Assembly (NCBI GenBank): GCA_041740995.1
Contig: JBGSKY010000194.1
Span: forward strand, 1 to 21,886
Origin: JBGSKY01 sp041740995
GTDB lineage: Bacteria; Planctomycetota; Planctomycetia; Pirellulales; Pirellulaceae
DNA: 21,886 nt
Reading direction: 5' to 3'
In this document: positions 15,842-21,886 of the stretch, piece after piece
Position numbering within the stretch: position 1 is the first letter of the stretch
Layout of the letters: each line of letters opens with the position of its first letter
Translations under genes and position numbers: made by a program
The notes under the pieces: model-generated
Databases searched by the model: none
What the model saw: only the letters and a program-made list of their open reading frames with translations
Told to the model about the DNA's origin: nothing

Positions 15842-16147
15842 TTGAGCGAAGTCATTGTGCAATCAATCGAATATTCAAGCAGACTAATTGATGCGATAAA
15901 ATTTGCGACCACGTTGAACGAAAACGTTTATCTTAGTTGCTGCACTTCTCGGCAGTTGTGGCGTGCGAGCGAATATTTGGGGATCAAATGCATGGGTTTA
16001 AGTCGAATCGCTCATCCGCCAACAGAACTGACCCGTTCGGAAAACTTACAAGAAAGGTCGGGCTTTGGCACGATTTTGGCATTACTTGGCCTGTGTTCTC
16101 GTAAAGCTGGTTCAAGGATTGATCGCTTGTCGATCTGGACAGCTTAA
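15842..16147 (+). CDS. Doubtful small reading frame, possible hypothetical protein
   Basis: A 101-codon frame from a TTG (GTG at 15857 is an alternative), with no SD and no recognised domain. The first 60 residues look moderately protein-like (SRQLWRASEYLGIKC), while the end looks random. A competing 38-codon frame from the ATG at 15988, with GGGGA four bases upstream, encodes a compact basic peptide (KLTRKVGLWHDFGITWPVFS) and ends at 16104. A third frame from TTG at 16065 overlaps both. At most one is real, and I cannot choose. The stretch from 15778 to 16186 is otherwise without a recognisable gene. Confidence 0.2.
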   Translation: MSEVIVQSIEYSSRLIDAIKFATTLNENVYLSCCTSRQLWRASEYLGIKCMGLSRIAHPPTELTRSENLQERSGFGTILALLGLCSRKAGSRIDRLSIWTA

Positions 16148-16186
16148 CAATACCAAACTGCGATCATTGGACACGGAGGTAGCCAA

Positions 16187-16504
16187 ATGGCGAAAACGCA
16201 AACATCTATTGGTTCGATTGCGAGCTCAACGAGATATCGGTCGAAGCGCCGGTCAGCAAAACGGCCGTTTCGGACGTATTGGGCCGAAACCGGCTTTCTT
16301 ATTCTTGCGGTTCTCTTTATTCGCCCGGAAATTATTAAGAATATCGCTGTCCAACTAAGTGGAATTGAAAACGCGACTGGGTCACTAAATCGCAGTGAAC
16401 CAGAAAAAAACGCGACGGTATTCAGATTCAATGAGTATGAGGCAGCCAACTTTGATGTTATGCCGAATCAGGTCCCGCTTTCAATTCCGCTAGGTGTTCG
16501 TTAG
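16187..16504 (+). CDS. Small single-pass membrane protein of unknown function
   Basis: A 105-residue protein whose start is well supported: GGAGGT lies six bases before the ATG, the strongest SD in the window. The first 30 residues are Lys/Arg/Ser rich (RYRSKRRSAKRPFR), followed by one hydrophobic segment (about 31-50: WAETGFLILAVLFI), then a polar tail with Asn, Glu and Pro ending in PLSIPLGVR. By the positive-inside rule the basic N-terminus should be cytoplasmic and the tail outside. I do not recognise the family. An overlapping frame (16065-16358) runs through the same DNA; the SD and the membrane-protein layout favour this one. The next gene has its own promoter. Confidence 0.55.
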   Translation: MAKTQTSIGSIASSTRYRSKRRSAKRPFRTYWAETGFLILAVLFIRPEIIKNIAVQLSGIENATGSLNRSEPEKNATVFRFNEYEAANFDVMPNQVPLSIPLGVR

Positions 16505-16539
16505 TTTGCCTGCCCAGCGGTTTTCTCTGGAGTGCGATT

Positions 16540-16568
16540 TTGCGTCGATGTGCAATCTAGGGTAGAAT
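16540..16568 (+). promoter_or_regulatory. Sigma70-like promoter for the 158-residue protein gene
   Basis: TTGCGT (16540-16545) and TAGAAT (16563-16568) are separated by 17 bases. The -10 matches the consensus at 5 of 6 positions; the -35 keeps the TTG. A start near 16575 would leave a leader of about 48 bases ending in the GGGAGG SD at 16612-16617. Confidence 0.5.
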
Positions 16569-16622
16569 CTTGCAAGCGAATTGTACAAATTGCACGAGCG
16601 AGTGGGCTGGCGGGAGGATTCA

Positions 16623-17099
16623 ATGAGCCGATGGGTTGAAATAGCATTTGATTGCCTGCCATTGCGTAGTGTCGCGCGGTTAGACCCACCACTGGATGCT
16701 GACGCGAAATTGATTGAGAAATCTAAGCGGATCAAGTCCGCGGTGCAAACTCACGGAACACACAACACCTATTATTTGCATAACGCTGAATGCGTTTTCC
16801 ATTTTACTAATGACGAGACCAAAGGGATGGTCGCTTTCGCATTCGAAGGCGTGGTCGCAACTTGCAGCCAGGATCTAACCGCGTTATCCGCAACTTTAGA
16901 CGTTACATTGCAGTGCGAGGATTGTAGCTGGCTGAATCAAACGATCGTTCAGTGGTTGCAAGAAACCGTTCAACATGCCGTCCTGGTCGAGTTTAATCGT
17001 TTCATTGCTGCTGGTGATTTGCGTCGTACATCAGAACGCTTAGAGGCACTCGAAAAAGAGCTTGAATCGCGACAAGGTTTTGTTGGAATGTACCTGTAA
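16623..17099 (+). CDS. Conserved planctomycetal-type hypothetical protein
   Basis: A 158-residue soluble protein. The start is the ATG at 16623, five bases after GGGAGG; an upstream in-frame TTG at 16581 is rejected because it lacks this SD. It begins MSRWVEIAFDCLPLR and contains HGTHNTYYLHNAECVFHFTN, then FAFEGVV, a Trp-rich stretch (DCSWLNQTIVQWLQETV) and a charged helix ending GFVGMYL. I recall very similar N-terminal, HNTYYLHNA and GFVGMYL blocks in uncharacterised planctomycete proteins, but have no function to offer. The helix at about 120-150 (LRRTSERLEALEKELESR) may form a coiled coil. It has its own promoter (16540-16568) and converges on thiG with 23 bases between stops. Confidence 0.82.
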   Translation: MSRWVEIAFDCLPLRSVARLDPPLDADAKLIEKSKRIKSAVQTHGTHNTYYLHNAECVFHFTNDETKGMVAFAFEGVVATCSQDLTALSATLDVTLQCEDCSWLNQTIVQWLQETVQHAVLVEFNRFIAAGDLRRTSERLEALEKELESRQGFVGMYL

Positions 17100-17122
17100 C
17101 GCGATTGTTTGCATCGAATCGC

Positions 17123-17956
17123 TCACCACGGTCGCGAGCTGATCACCCCTTCTTCGGGACTTGAGGCCTGGGCATACAATCGTTTTGGAATTCTTCCGGA
17201 CTGAAACGCGAGTCTGCCAGATTCAATTGCAAGTCGCATCGCCAGCGCCATTTTTACCGGATCACGAGCGTGAGCGATTGCGGTATTCAATAAAATACCA
17301 TCTACCCCAAGTTCCATTGCAAATGTTACATCGCTTGCAGTACCTAGCCCCGCATCAATTATCACGGGATAGTCTGGTTCGCCATCCTTTAAGTATTCGA
17401 GGATAATGCGGATATTGTTTGGGTTGAGGATTCCCTGCCCGGACCCGATCGGAGAGCCTGCAGGCATGACCGCTGACGCGCCTGCCTTTTTTAATCGTAG
17501 CGCGGTGATTGGATCGTCGTTGGTGTAAGCCAGAACTTCGAATCCGTCGTCGACCAACAACGCACATGCTTCAAGCGTGGCAATCGGATCGGGCAAAAGT
17601 GTCTTACTATCACCAAGTACTTCTAGCTTGATCCAATCGGCACCAGGATTTCCCAAGGATCGCAGGATTTCACGACCCAGGCGGGCAACTCGAAGCGCAT
17701 CTTTGGCGTGATAACAACCGGCGGTATTCGGCAGGATCGTGTAGGTTTTTGGATCAATAAAATCCAATATGTTCTGTCCGGTCCGATCGTAAAGTTTCTC
17801 ACGTCGGACCGCGACTGTAACGCAATTGCTGCCCGACTGGCTCATCGACTCACGCATCAATTCCATGGTGTCGTATTTACCAGTCCCGACGATTAGTCGA
17901 CTGGCTAATTCATGCGAACCGATCCGTAATGGTTTCTCTTGTAATTCTAGGGCCAT
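17123..17956 (-). CDS. thiG: Thiazole synthase
   Basis: A 277-residue protein matching ThiG over its whole length. ThiG forms the thiazole ring of thiamine from 1-deoxy-D-xylulose 5-phosphate, dehydroglycine and sulfur carried on ThiS thiocarboxylate. The TIM barrel shows SRLIVGTGKY (19-28), VTVAVRR (46-52), NTAGCYHA (77-84), the Schiff-base lysine in DWIKLEVLGD (Lys110), YTNDDP, AVMPAGSPIGSGQG, VIIDAGLGTASD and GILLNTAIAHARDP. The C-terminal GRIPKRLYAQASSPEEG is also typical. The start is the ATG at 17956, though a clear SD is absent. No other thiamine gene is adjacent, and I see no TPP riboswitch motifs upstream. It is divergent from the ATP-grasp gene. Confidence 0.97.
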   Translation of the reverse strand: MALELQEKPLRIGSHELASRLIVGTGKYDTMELMRESMSQSGSNCVTVAVRREKLYDRTGQNILDFIDPKTYTILPNTAGCYHAKDALRVARLGREILRSLGNPGADWIKLEVLGDSKTLLPDPIATLEACALLVDDGFEVLAYTNDDPITALRLKKAGASAVMPAGSPIGSGQGILNPNNIRIILEYLKDGEPDYPVIIDAGLGTASDVTFAMELGVDGILLNTAIAHARDPVKMALAMRLAIESGRLAFQSGRIPKRLYAQASSPEEGVISSRPW

Positions 17957-18003
17957 ATTGCACAGCGCTGCGTTAGCGATTAGTCTTCCAAAGGCATCAA
18001 ACC

Positions 18004-18030
18004 ATGTATCCTACCAAGGCTAATTCGTAA
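18004..18030 (+). promoter_or_regulatory. Possible 8-codon leader reading frame ahead of the ATP-grasp gene
   Basis: An ATG at 18004, preceded by AAAGG nine bases upstream, opens a frame MYPTKANS that stops at TAA (18028-18030). It is in the same frame as the ATP-grasp gene downstream. It may be a leader peptide, or the true gene start cut by a stop codon (see findings). Confidence 0.3.
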
Positions 18031-18057
18031 GTCCACAACGAACGTCTACACCTTTTA

Positions 18058-18963
18058 ATTGTAAAACAGGGTCCACTTACGTTCCAGCTTGCCGTCTTAT
18101 GCCAGCCTGAAAGCTGGTACTTTCGAGACCTATCCAGAGCGGCCGCGGTCGACGAGTCTCTCTGCGTGATCGAATACCGCTCTCTGATGGGCAACCTCAG
18201 CAACGGGTGTAACGTTTCGAGCTATCTTGACGTACCCAATCAATGGCCGCTTGCTAATGCCGACGCTTTGCTTGTCCGATCTATGCCGCTTGGATCACTT
18301 GAACAAGTCATTTTCCGTGTGAACAGCCTGCACGCTGCGGCGGCGAAAGGTTTGCCAATATTCAATTCGCCACGAAGTCTGGAGATCGCGATCGACAAAT
18401 GGTTGACGCTTGAACTTGCCACCCGCGCGGGTATCAAAGTACCCAAGACGATCGTCTGTCAGACGCGTGAGCAAGCGATGCAAGCCTTTGAAGATCTGAG
18501 TCGTGATGTCGTTGTTAAGCCGATCTTTGGCGGCGAGGGCCGAGGCATTATGCGAGTTTCTTGCAGCGATCTCGCTTGGCGTGTTTTTGGAACTCTGCAA
18601 GTCGGGCAGTCGGTCATCTATCTGCAAGAATTTATCGAGCATGGTGGGCAAGATATTCGAGTTTTTTTGATTGGCGAAGAAACCTATTCCATTCGTCGAA
18701 CAAACCAATCCAGTTGGAAGACCAACCTTGCATGCGGCGCAAAAGCGTCGGTGCACCATCCAAGTTCGGCCGAACTAGAGATGGCCGGTCAAGCCGCAGC
18801 GGCAACTGAAACGCTGTTAGCGGGCGTTGATTTGATACGGGACCACAACGGGCAACTCTATTTACTAGAGGTCAACGCGGTTCCAGGTTGGAAGGGACTC
18901 GCAAAGACACTAGATGTCGATATCAGTCGCAAAGTTCTAGACTATATTCGGCGAAGTGCGTAG
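18058..18963 (+). CDS. RimK-type ATP-grasp ligase, start codon unresolved
   Basis: An ATP-grasp ligase of the RimK/MptN (amino acid ligase) type. The first conventional start is GTG at 18166 (265 residues), but codons before it read FQLAVLCQPESWYFRDLSRAA, which looks like the conserved N-terminus of the family. The feature is therefore extended to ATT at 18058 (301 residues), the only plausible initiator after the in-frame stop at 18028; the choice is tentative. ATP-grasp motifs are clear: VVVKPIFGGEGRGIMRV (phosphate-binding loop), LQEFIEHGGQDIRVFLIG, RRTNQSSWKTN and the metal-binding LYLLEVNAVPGWKGL. RimK-like enzymes add amino acids to proteins or cofactors; in planctomycetes a relative is linked to tetrahydromethanopterin, but nothing here proves that. 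It is divergent from thiG and converges with the PEP-CTERM gene. Confidence 0.75.
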   Translation: MVKQGPLTFQLAVLCQPESWYFRDLSRAAAVDESLCVIEYRSLMGNLSNGCNVSSYLDVPNQWPLANADALLVRSMPLGSLEQVIFRVNSLHAAAAKGLPIFNSPRSLEIAIDKWLTLELATRAGIKVPKTIVCQTREQAMQAFEDLSRDVVVKPIFGGEGRGIMRVSCSDLAWRVFGTLQVGQSVIYLQEFIEHGGQDIRVFLIGEETYSIRRTNQSSWKTNLACGAKASVHHPSSAELEMAGQAAAATETLLAGVDLIRDHNGQLYLLEVNAVPGWKGLAKTLDVDISRKVLDYIRRSA

Positions 18964-18979
18964 GCACGGGTCGCCGATA

Positions 18980-21670
18980 CTAAGCAGTAACGCTCAAACG
19001 TTTGCGTCGTCGCTTGAGACAATAGCCCATCGCAGCGAGTGCAAGCAAGCTGATTGAAGTTGGTTCGGGAACGGCAACAGCAAAGAATGAGTTGTGGTCG
19101 ATGACTGCCCATGCGGTGTTGTTGCTCAGATCAAATCCGTAATTCCCTAGCAACGGACGTCCATCGAGCGTGGTTCCAAGGTATGACGCATAGCTCAGAT
19201 TGCCTTGCTGATTGAGCGTCAGAAACTCGCTCAAACTTTGAGGGCCACTTCCCGACAATACAACTGAATTGTTCGCGAAGTTATAAGATGTCACGTTGCT
19301 ATTTCCGAGTATTGCATTGACCCACGCGTCATCAGCAGTTGTACTATCCAAACCTTCATCGAGCCAACTGAGGCTAGTTCCAATGCCCAGAAGTGGGTCG
19401 TAACTTACTTGCACTACATGCAGAACCGAATCAAGACCATCAATCTTTACAATGTCGCTGGCTAGTTGCCCGTAGTTAGCCGCGTTTCGCAGAGCTTGGT
19501 TTTCGATCGCAATATCATTCAATGCAATAAACTCCAATGACACCGGGGTGGCTTGATTCAATACCGCAGAATCAAGAAGGCTGACTCGAGTCGGAGCCAA
19601 CTCATTTTGGCTGTTAGCCATAGTGTTGGTCAGGTTCAATCCTTCGCCGAATAGTGTCGAGTTTGCCGCAAGCAGAGCCGATCCAGATATTGCTTCGACG
19701 ACTTCGCTTCGTTCTACTAAGTAAGACAACGTTTGCGTTGTGGCATCACTGCCGATGATCTGGAATCGCGAACCATTTGAGTCGTAGACTTGGGCAAGCT
19801 GCGAACCGGCCAAGGTTTGCGACGACAAATTAGTAACGCCGTCACGAAGCGTGATGGAAAATTGCGTTCGGTAATCACGACCAACTGTACCGACGGCGAT
19901 GTTGGATTCATCAAAAGTTGGCGTGAGGGAGATTGATTCACCTGCTGAAAGACTGAGATCAAAACCAGATGCTTCCGGTAGCGACCAACGTGTCGAGCCA
20001 AAACGATCGAGCATCGTAATGATCGCTTCGGCCTGCAACGTTCCAGGATTCGCAATTCGTTCATTGGTCAGCACGATTGGCGTACCACTGGTCAACATTC
20101 CTTGTGCAGTAGCGGTGACTTGCGATGATTCGACCGACACTCGATGGGCCTGGTAGCTAGTGGCGGCAGTAACGTTTTCGCCGATCAAACCTTCACCAGT
20201 AATGCCATTGCCGGCCGAAAGAGATACGGTTTGGACGCTAGCGTTGTTGAGCAGAAAATCTCGATTAAGCCCTAAATTCGTATGGGTCAAAGTTGAGTTC
20301 ACTAGCTGGACGGAGTTATTTCTGGCGAATTGCCCCGCGACGTTCTGGTTATCCAGAACAAAATAGGTAACGTCTTGCGAGGTCACACTATTGTTGTCTA
20401 CTACGCCGTAACGATACCCAACTTGTAAATCGGTCTGCACGTTTTGGCCAGCGAGATTTTCTAAAGAAGTAATAGCCGAACCTAAGTTGACGGTTTCTTG
20501 GAACGTGCCAAGTACGCTTCGGTCAACGTTGTTGAAACTGGCGCTGATGGTCACAGTTGATGTATCATCGGCTGCGTCGAAAGTTGCTGCGGCAGAGCTG
20601 AACGCGGAGACGTTGTTCGTAATTGTTGAAAGCATCAAGCCATCTAATTGAATGCGAGTCCGCTGATTGTCGCTGCCCGAGGTTGCAATAGTGATCTCGT
20701 CGCTGCGTGAAAATGATAACGTCTCGCCTGGATTGCCGACAACAAAACGACCCAGCGATATCGTTGGCGGATCGAATGCATTTCGCAGCGACAACTCCGG
20801 ACTGTTGACGGTCAATTGACGATCTTGCAAAGAAATTCCTTGCGCAGAAATCGTAATATTGGATAAGTCAAGCGTCGGGATCGCATGAGCCGGATCGCCC
20901 TCATTAACTGGTGGTGGAGTATCGACAGTGAATAACGCATTTCGACGTTCAACTGTAGGTACTTGATCCTCGATGTAGTTGTAGTTGATCTCACCATCCA
21001 AGATGGTCGGCAGAGGGCTCGGTCTGGTTGAGTCCGTGCGATTGAATGCCGGACTCGATTCCGGTCGTCGAGAGGCAGGTTGCAATGTGACTGGATTGAT
21101 GTTCGTACCGCTGAGTGAACTGATTTCACTATTGGCAGGATTGTTATCAATGAAGCGATTATCGGTCACAGCGAACGTGGCTTGTGTTCCATCCAGCTTG
21201 TTGTAATTTGCCTCCCAATACCAGTGTCCACCGATCGACGCAACATTCTCTTCCGCACCATTGGTGTACTGATTATTCGCGGGCAGGGCATAATTTTGGA
21301 CGTTATAGTTCCCACTGCCTAAAAACAGAACGTCTAGTGTATGAAATTGATTTGGGTTGCTGAAAACCAACTCGTTCTCGCTGGAATTTCTCAGCACGAT
21401 GCCGTTGGGGAGAAACGCATAGCCCAGTGCGCCAATTCTGATCGGGTGTGCCTGACCATTGCCACCCATCGATTCGCTTGGAAGTTCAGAACCAATGATT
21501 GCGATGATTCCTAAACTGTTGGCCCCCATGTGTCGGCCAACGTCACCGAAATTCGCGGTTCCTGACAACGTCCGATTTTCCAGCGACACCTGCGCAAAAA
21601 CTGAAGCTGAGGTCCAGATTATGCTAAGGGATGTGAACGCAAGCAGAGACAAAGTTAACGAAATTTTCAT
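18980..21670 (-). CDS. Large PEP-CTERM surface protein
   Basis: An 896-residue exported protein with an N-terminal signal peptide (MKISLTLSLLAFTSLSII, ending VFAQ). It ends with a PEP-CTERM sorting signal: VPEPTSISLLALAAMGYCLK followed by RRRKR and a short tail, that is, the PEP motif (868-870), a membrane helix and a basic cluster. Such proteins are cleaved and anchored by exosortase. The body is rich in Asn, Ser, Thr, Leu and Val and in strand-like stretches (LDLSNITISAQGISLQDRQL), fitting a repetitive beta-rich extracellular protein. Segments near the end (NYGQLASDIVKIDG, WVNAILGNS, LGNYGFDLSNNTAWAVIDHN) resemble what I recall from the C-terminal part of other planctomycete PEP-CTERM proteins. 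No enzymatic motif is seen. The start is the ATG at 21670; no strong SD. Confidence 0.85.
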   Translation of the reverse strand: MKISLTLSLLAFTSLSIIWTSASVFAQVSLENRTLSGTANFGDVGRHMGANSLGIIAIIGSELPSESMGGNGQAHPIRIGALGYAFLPNGIVLRNSSENELVFSNPNQFHTLDVLFLGSGNYNVQNYALPANNQYTNGAEENVASIGGHWYWEANYNKLDGTQATFAVTDNRFIDNNPANSEISSLSGTNINPVTLQPASRRPESSPAFNRTDSTRPSPLPTILDGEINYNYIEDQVPTVERRNALFTVDTPPPVNEGDPAHAIPTLDLSNITISAQGISLQDRQLTVNSPELSLRNAFDPPTISLGRFVVGNPGETLSFSRSDEITIATSGSDNQRTRIQLDGLMLSTITNNVSAFSSAAATFDAADDTSTVTISASFNNVDRSVLGTFQETVNLGSAITSLENLAGQNVQTDLQVGYRYGVVDNNSVTSQDVTYFVLDNQNVAGQFARNNSVQLVNSTLTHTNLGLNRDFLLNNASVQTVSLSAGNGITGEGLIGENVTAATSYQAHRVSVESSQVTATAQGMLTSGTPIVLTNERIANPGTLQAEAIITMLDRFGSTRWSLPEASGFDLSLSAGESISLTPTFDESNIAVGTVGRDYRTQFSITLRDGVTNLSSQTLAGSQLAQVYDSNGSRFQIIGSDATTQTLSYLVERSEVVEAISGSALLAANSTLFGEGLNLTNTMANSQNELAPTRVSLLDSAVLNQATPVSLEFIALNDIAIENQALRNAANYGQLASDIVKIDGLDSVLHVVQVSYDPLLGIGTSLSWLDEGLDSTTADDAWVNAILGNSNVTSYNFANNSVVLSGSGPQSLSEFLTLNQQGNLSYASYLGTTLDGRPLLGNYGFDLSNNTAWAVIDHNSFFAVAVPEPTSISLLALAAMGYCLKRRRKRLSVTA

Positions 21671-21769
21671 GCTGTCGAATCTTCAAACTGAGAAAACGTT
21701 GGAGGGCTGGCTGCGCATCGCAAAACAATCCCTACTTCGCAAGGCGTTTGATTCGAGTTTTTGTGACGA

Positions 21770-21886
21770 CTATTTTGGCAAGAAACTCTCAGAATTTTTG
21801 CGATCGACGAACGCCAGAAAATCGACCTTGAAGAGAGTCCGTCGGTTTTGGTCCAACGCGGCAATGGCAATGGCAATGGAAGAATC
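21770..21886 (-). CDS. C-terminal end of an upstream gene (partial)
   Basis: A minus-strand frame enters at the right edge and runs 38 codons to TAG at 21770. Its translation starts DSSIAIAIAALDQ and ends FVDRKNSESFLPK, with codon use like the neighbours. An Ala-Ile repeat comes from GGCAAT copies at 21862-21881. It is too short to identify. A competing frame stays open from the edge and ends at 21667, overlapping the PEP-CTERM ATG by four bases, but its translation is Ser/Arg rich and less protein-like. The PEP-CTERM gene starts about 100 bases downstream. Confidence 0.4.
   Translation of the reverse strand, partial: DSSIAIAIAALDQNRRTLFKVDFLAFVDRKNSESFLPK

Noticed and set aside
17957..18060. 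Possible TPP riboswitch ahead of thiG
   Set aside because: The conserved thi-box segments (CTGAGA and the ACCTGATCTGG-like block) are not visible on the minus strand, and the gap is short.
21667..21876. A minus-strand frame overlapping the PEP-CTERM start by four bases (ATGA)
   Set aside because: The coupling-like overlap is appealing, but the translation is Ser/Arg rich and the alternative frame ending at 21770 looks more like real protein.

Overview
The window looks like chromosomal DNA of a planctomycete, most likely of the Pirellulaceae type. The clues are protein families seen together mainly in that phylum: a protein with an N-terminal SHD1 domain behind a signal peptide, a large PEP-CTERM surface protein, a twin-arginine-exported sugar isomerase/epimerase-like protein, a metallophosphoesterase fused to a LamG domain, and a short conserved protein of planctomycetal type. 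Base composition is roughly balanced, and only a few genes have a strong Shine-Dalgarno (SD) sequence. I see no rRNA, tRNA, CRISPR array, insertion sequence, integrase or phage gene. The region reads as ordinary housekeeping and cell-surface sequence, not a mobile island.

Layout. Positions 103-606 hold two short Tat translocon subunits (TatA-like, then TatB-like), followed at 865-1836 by a probable Tat substrate. A 406-base gap rich in inverted repeats leads to an exported metallophosphoesterase/LamG protein (2243-4276). A 303-base gap with a good sigma70-like promoter precedes alaS (4580-7411). Three minus-strand genes for exported proteins follow: a serine beta-lactamase-like hydrolase (7438-8577), the SHD1/beta-propeller-like protein (8751-10706) and a secreted archaemetzincin-like protease (10960-11901). 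Divergent from these are a DUF427 protein (12035-12532) and a two-helix potassium channel with RCK domains (12593-13621).

The next minus-strand pair is an NAD-kinase-like protein with altered motifs (13748-14740) downstream of an SPFH/band-7 coiled-coil protein (14827-15777). After an unresolved stretch come a small membrane protein with a near-perfect SD (16187-16504) and a conserved 158-residue protein with a clear promoter and SD (16623-17099). thiG (17123-17956, minus) faces away from a RimK-type ATP-grasp ligase whose conserved N-terminus starts upstream of any normal start codon. A PEP-CTERM protein (18980-21670, minus) follows, and the C-terminal end of another minus-strand gene enters at the right edge.

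Functional links are modest. The Tat subunits sit beside a Tat substrate, the SPFH and NAD-kinase-like genes are probably co-transcribed, and several genes encode cell-envelope or exported proteins. No multi-gene defence or mobile system is evident. The points most worth a second look are the SPFH/NAD-kinase-like pair, the ATP-grasp start-codon puzzle, the archaemetzincin, and the palindromes upstream of the phosphoesterase and alaS.
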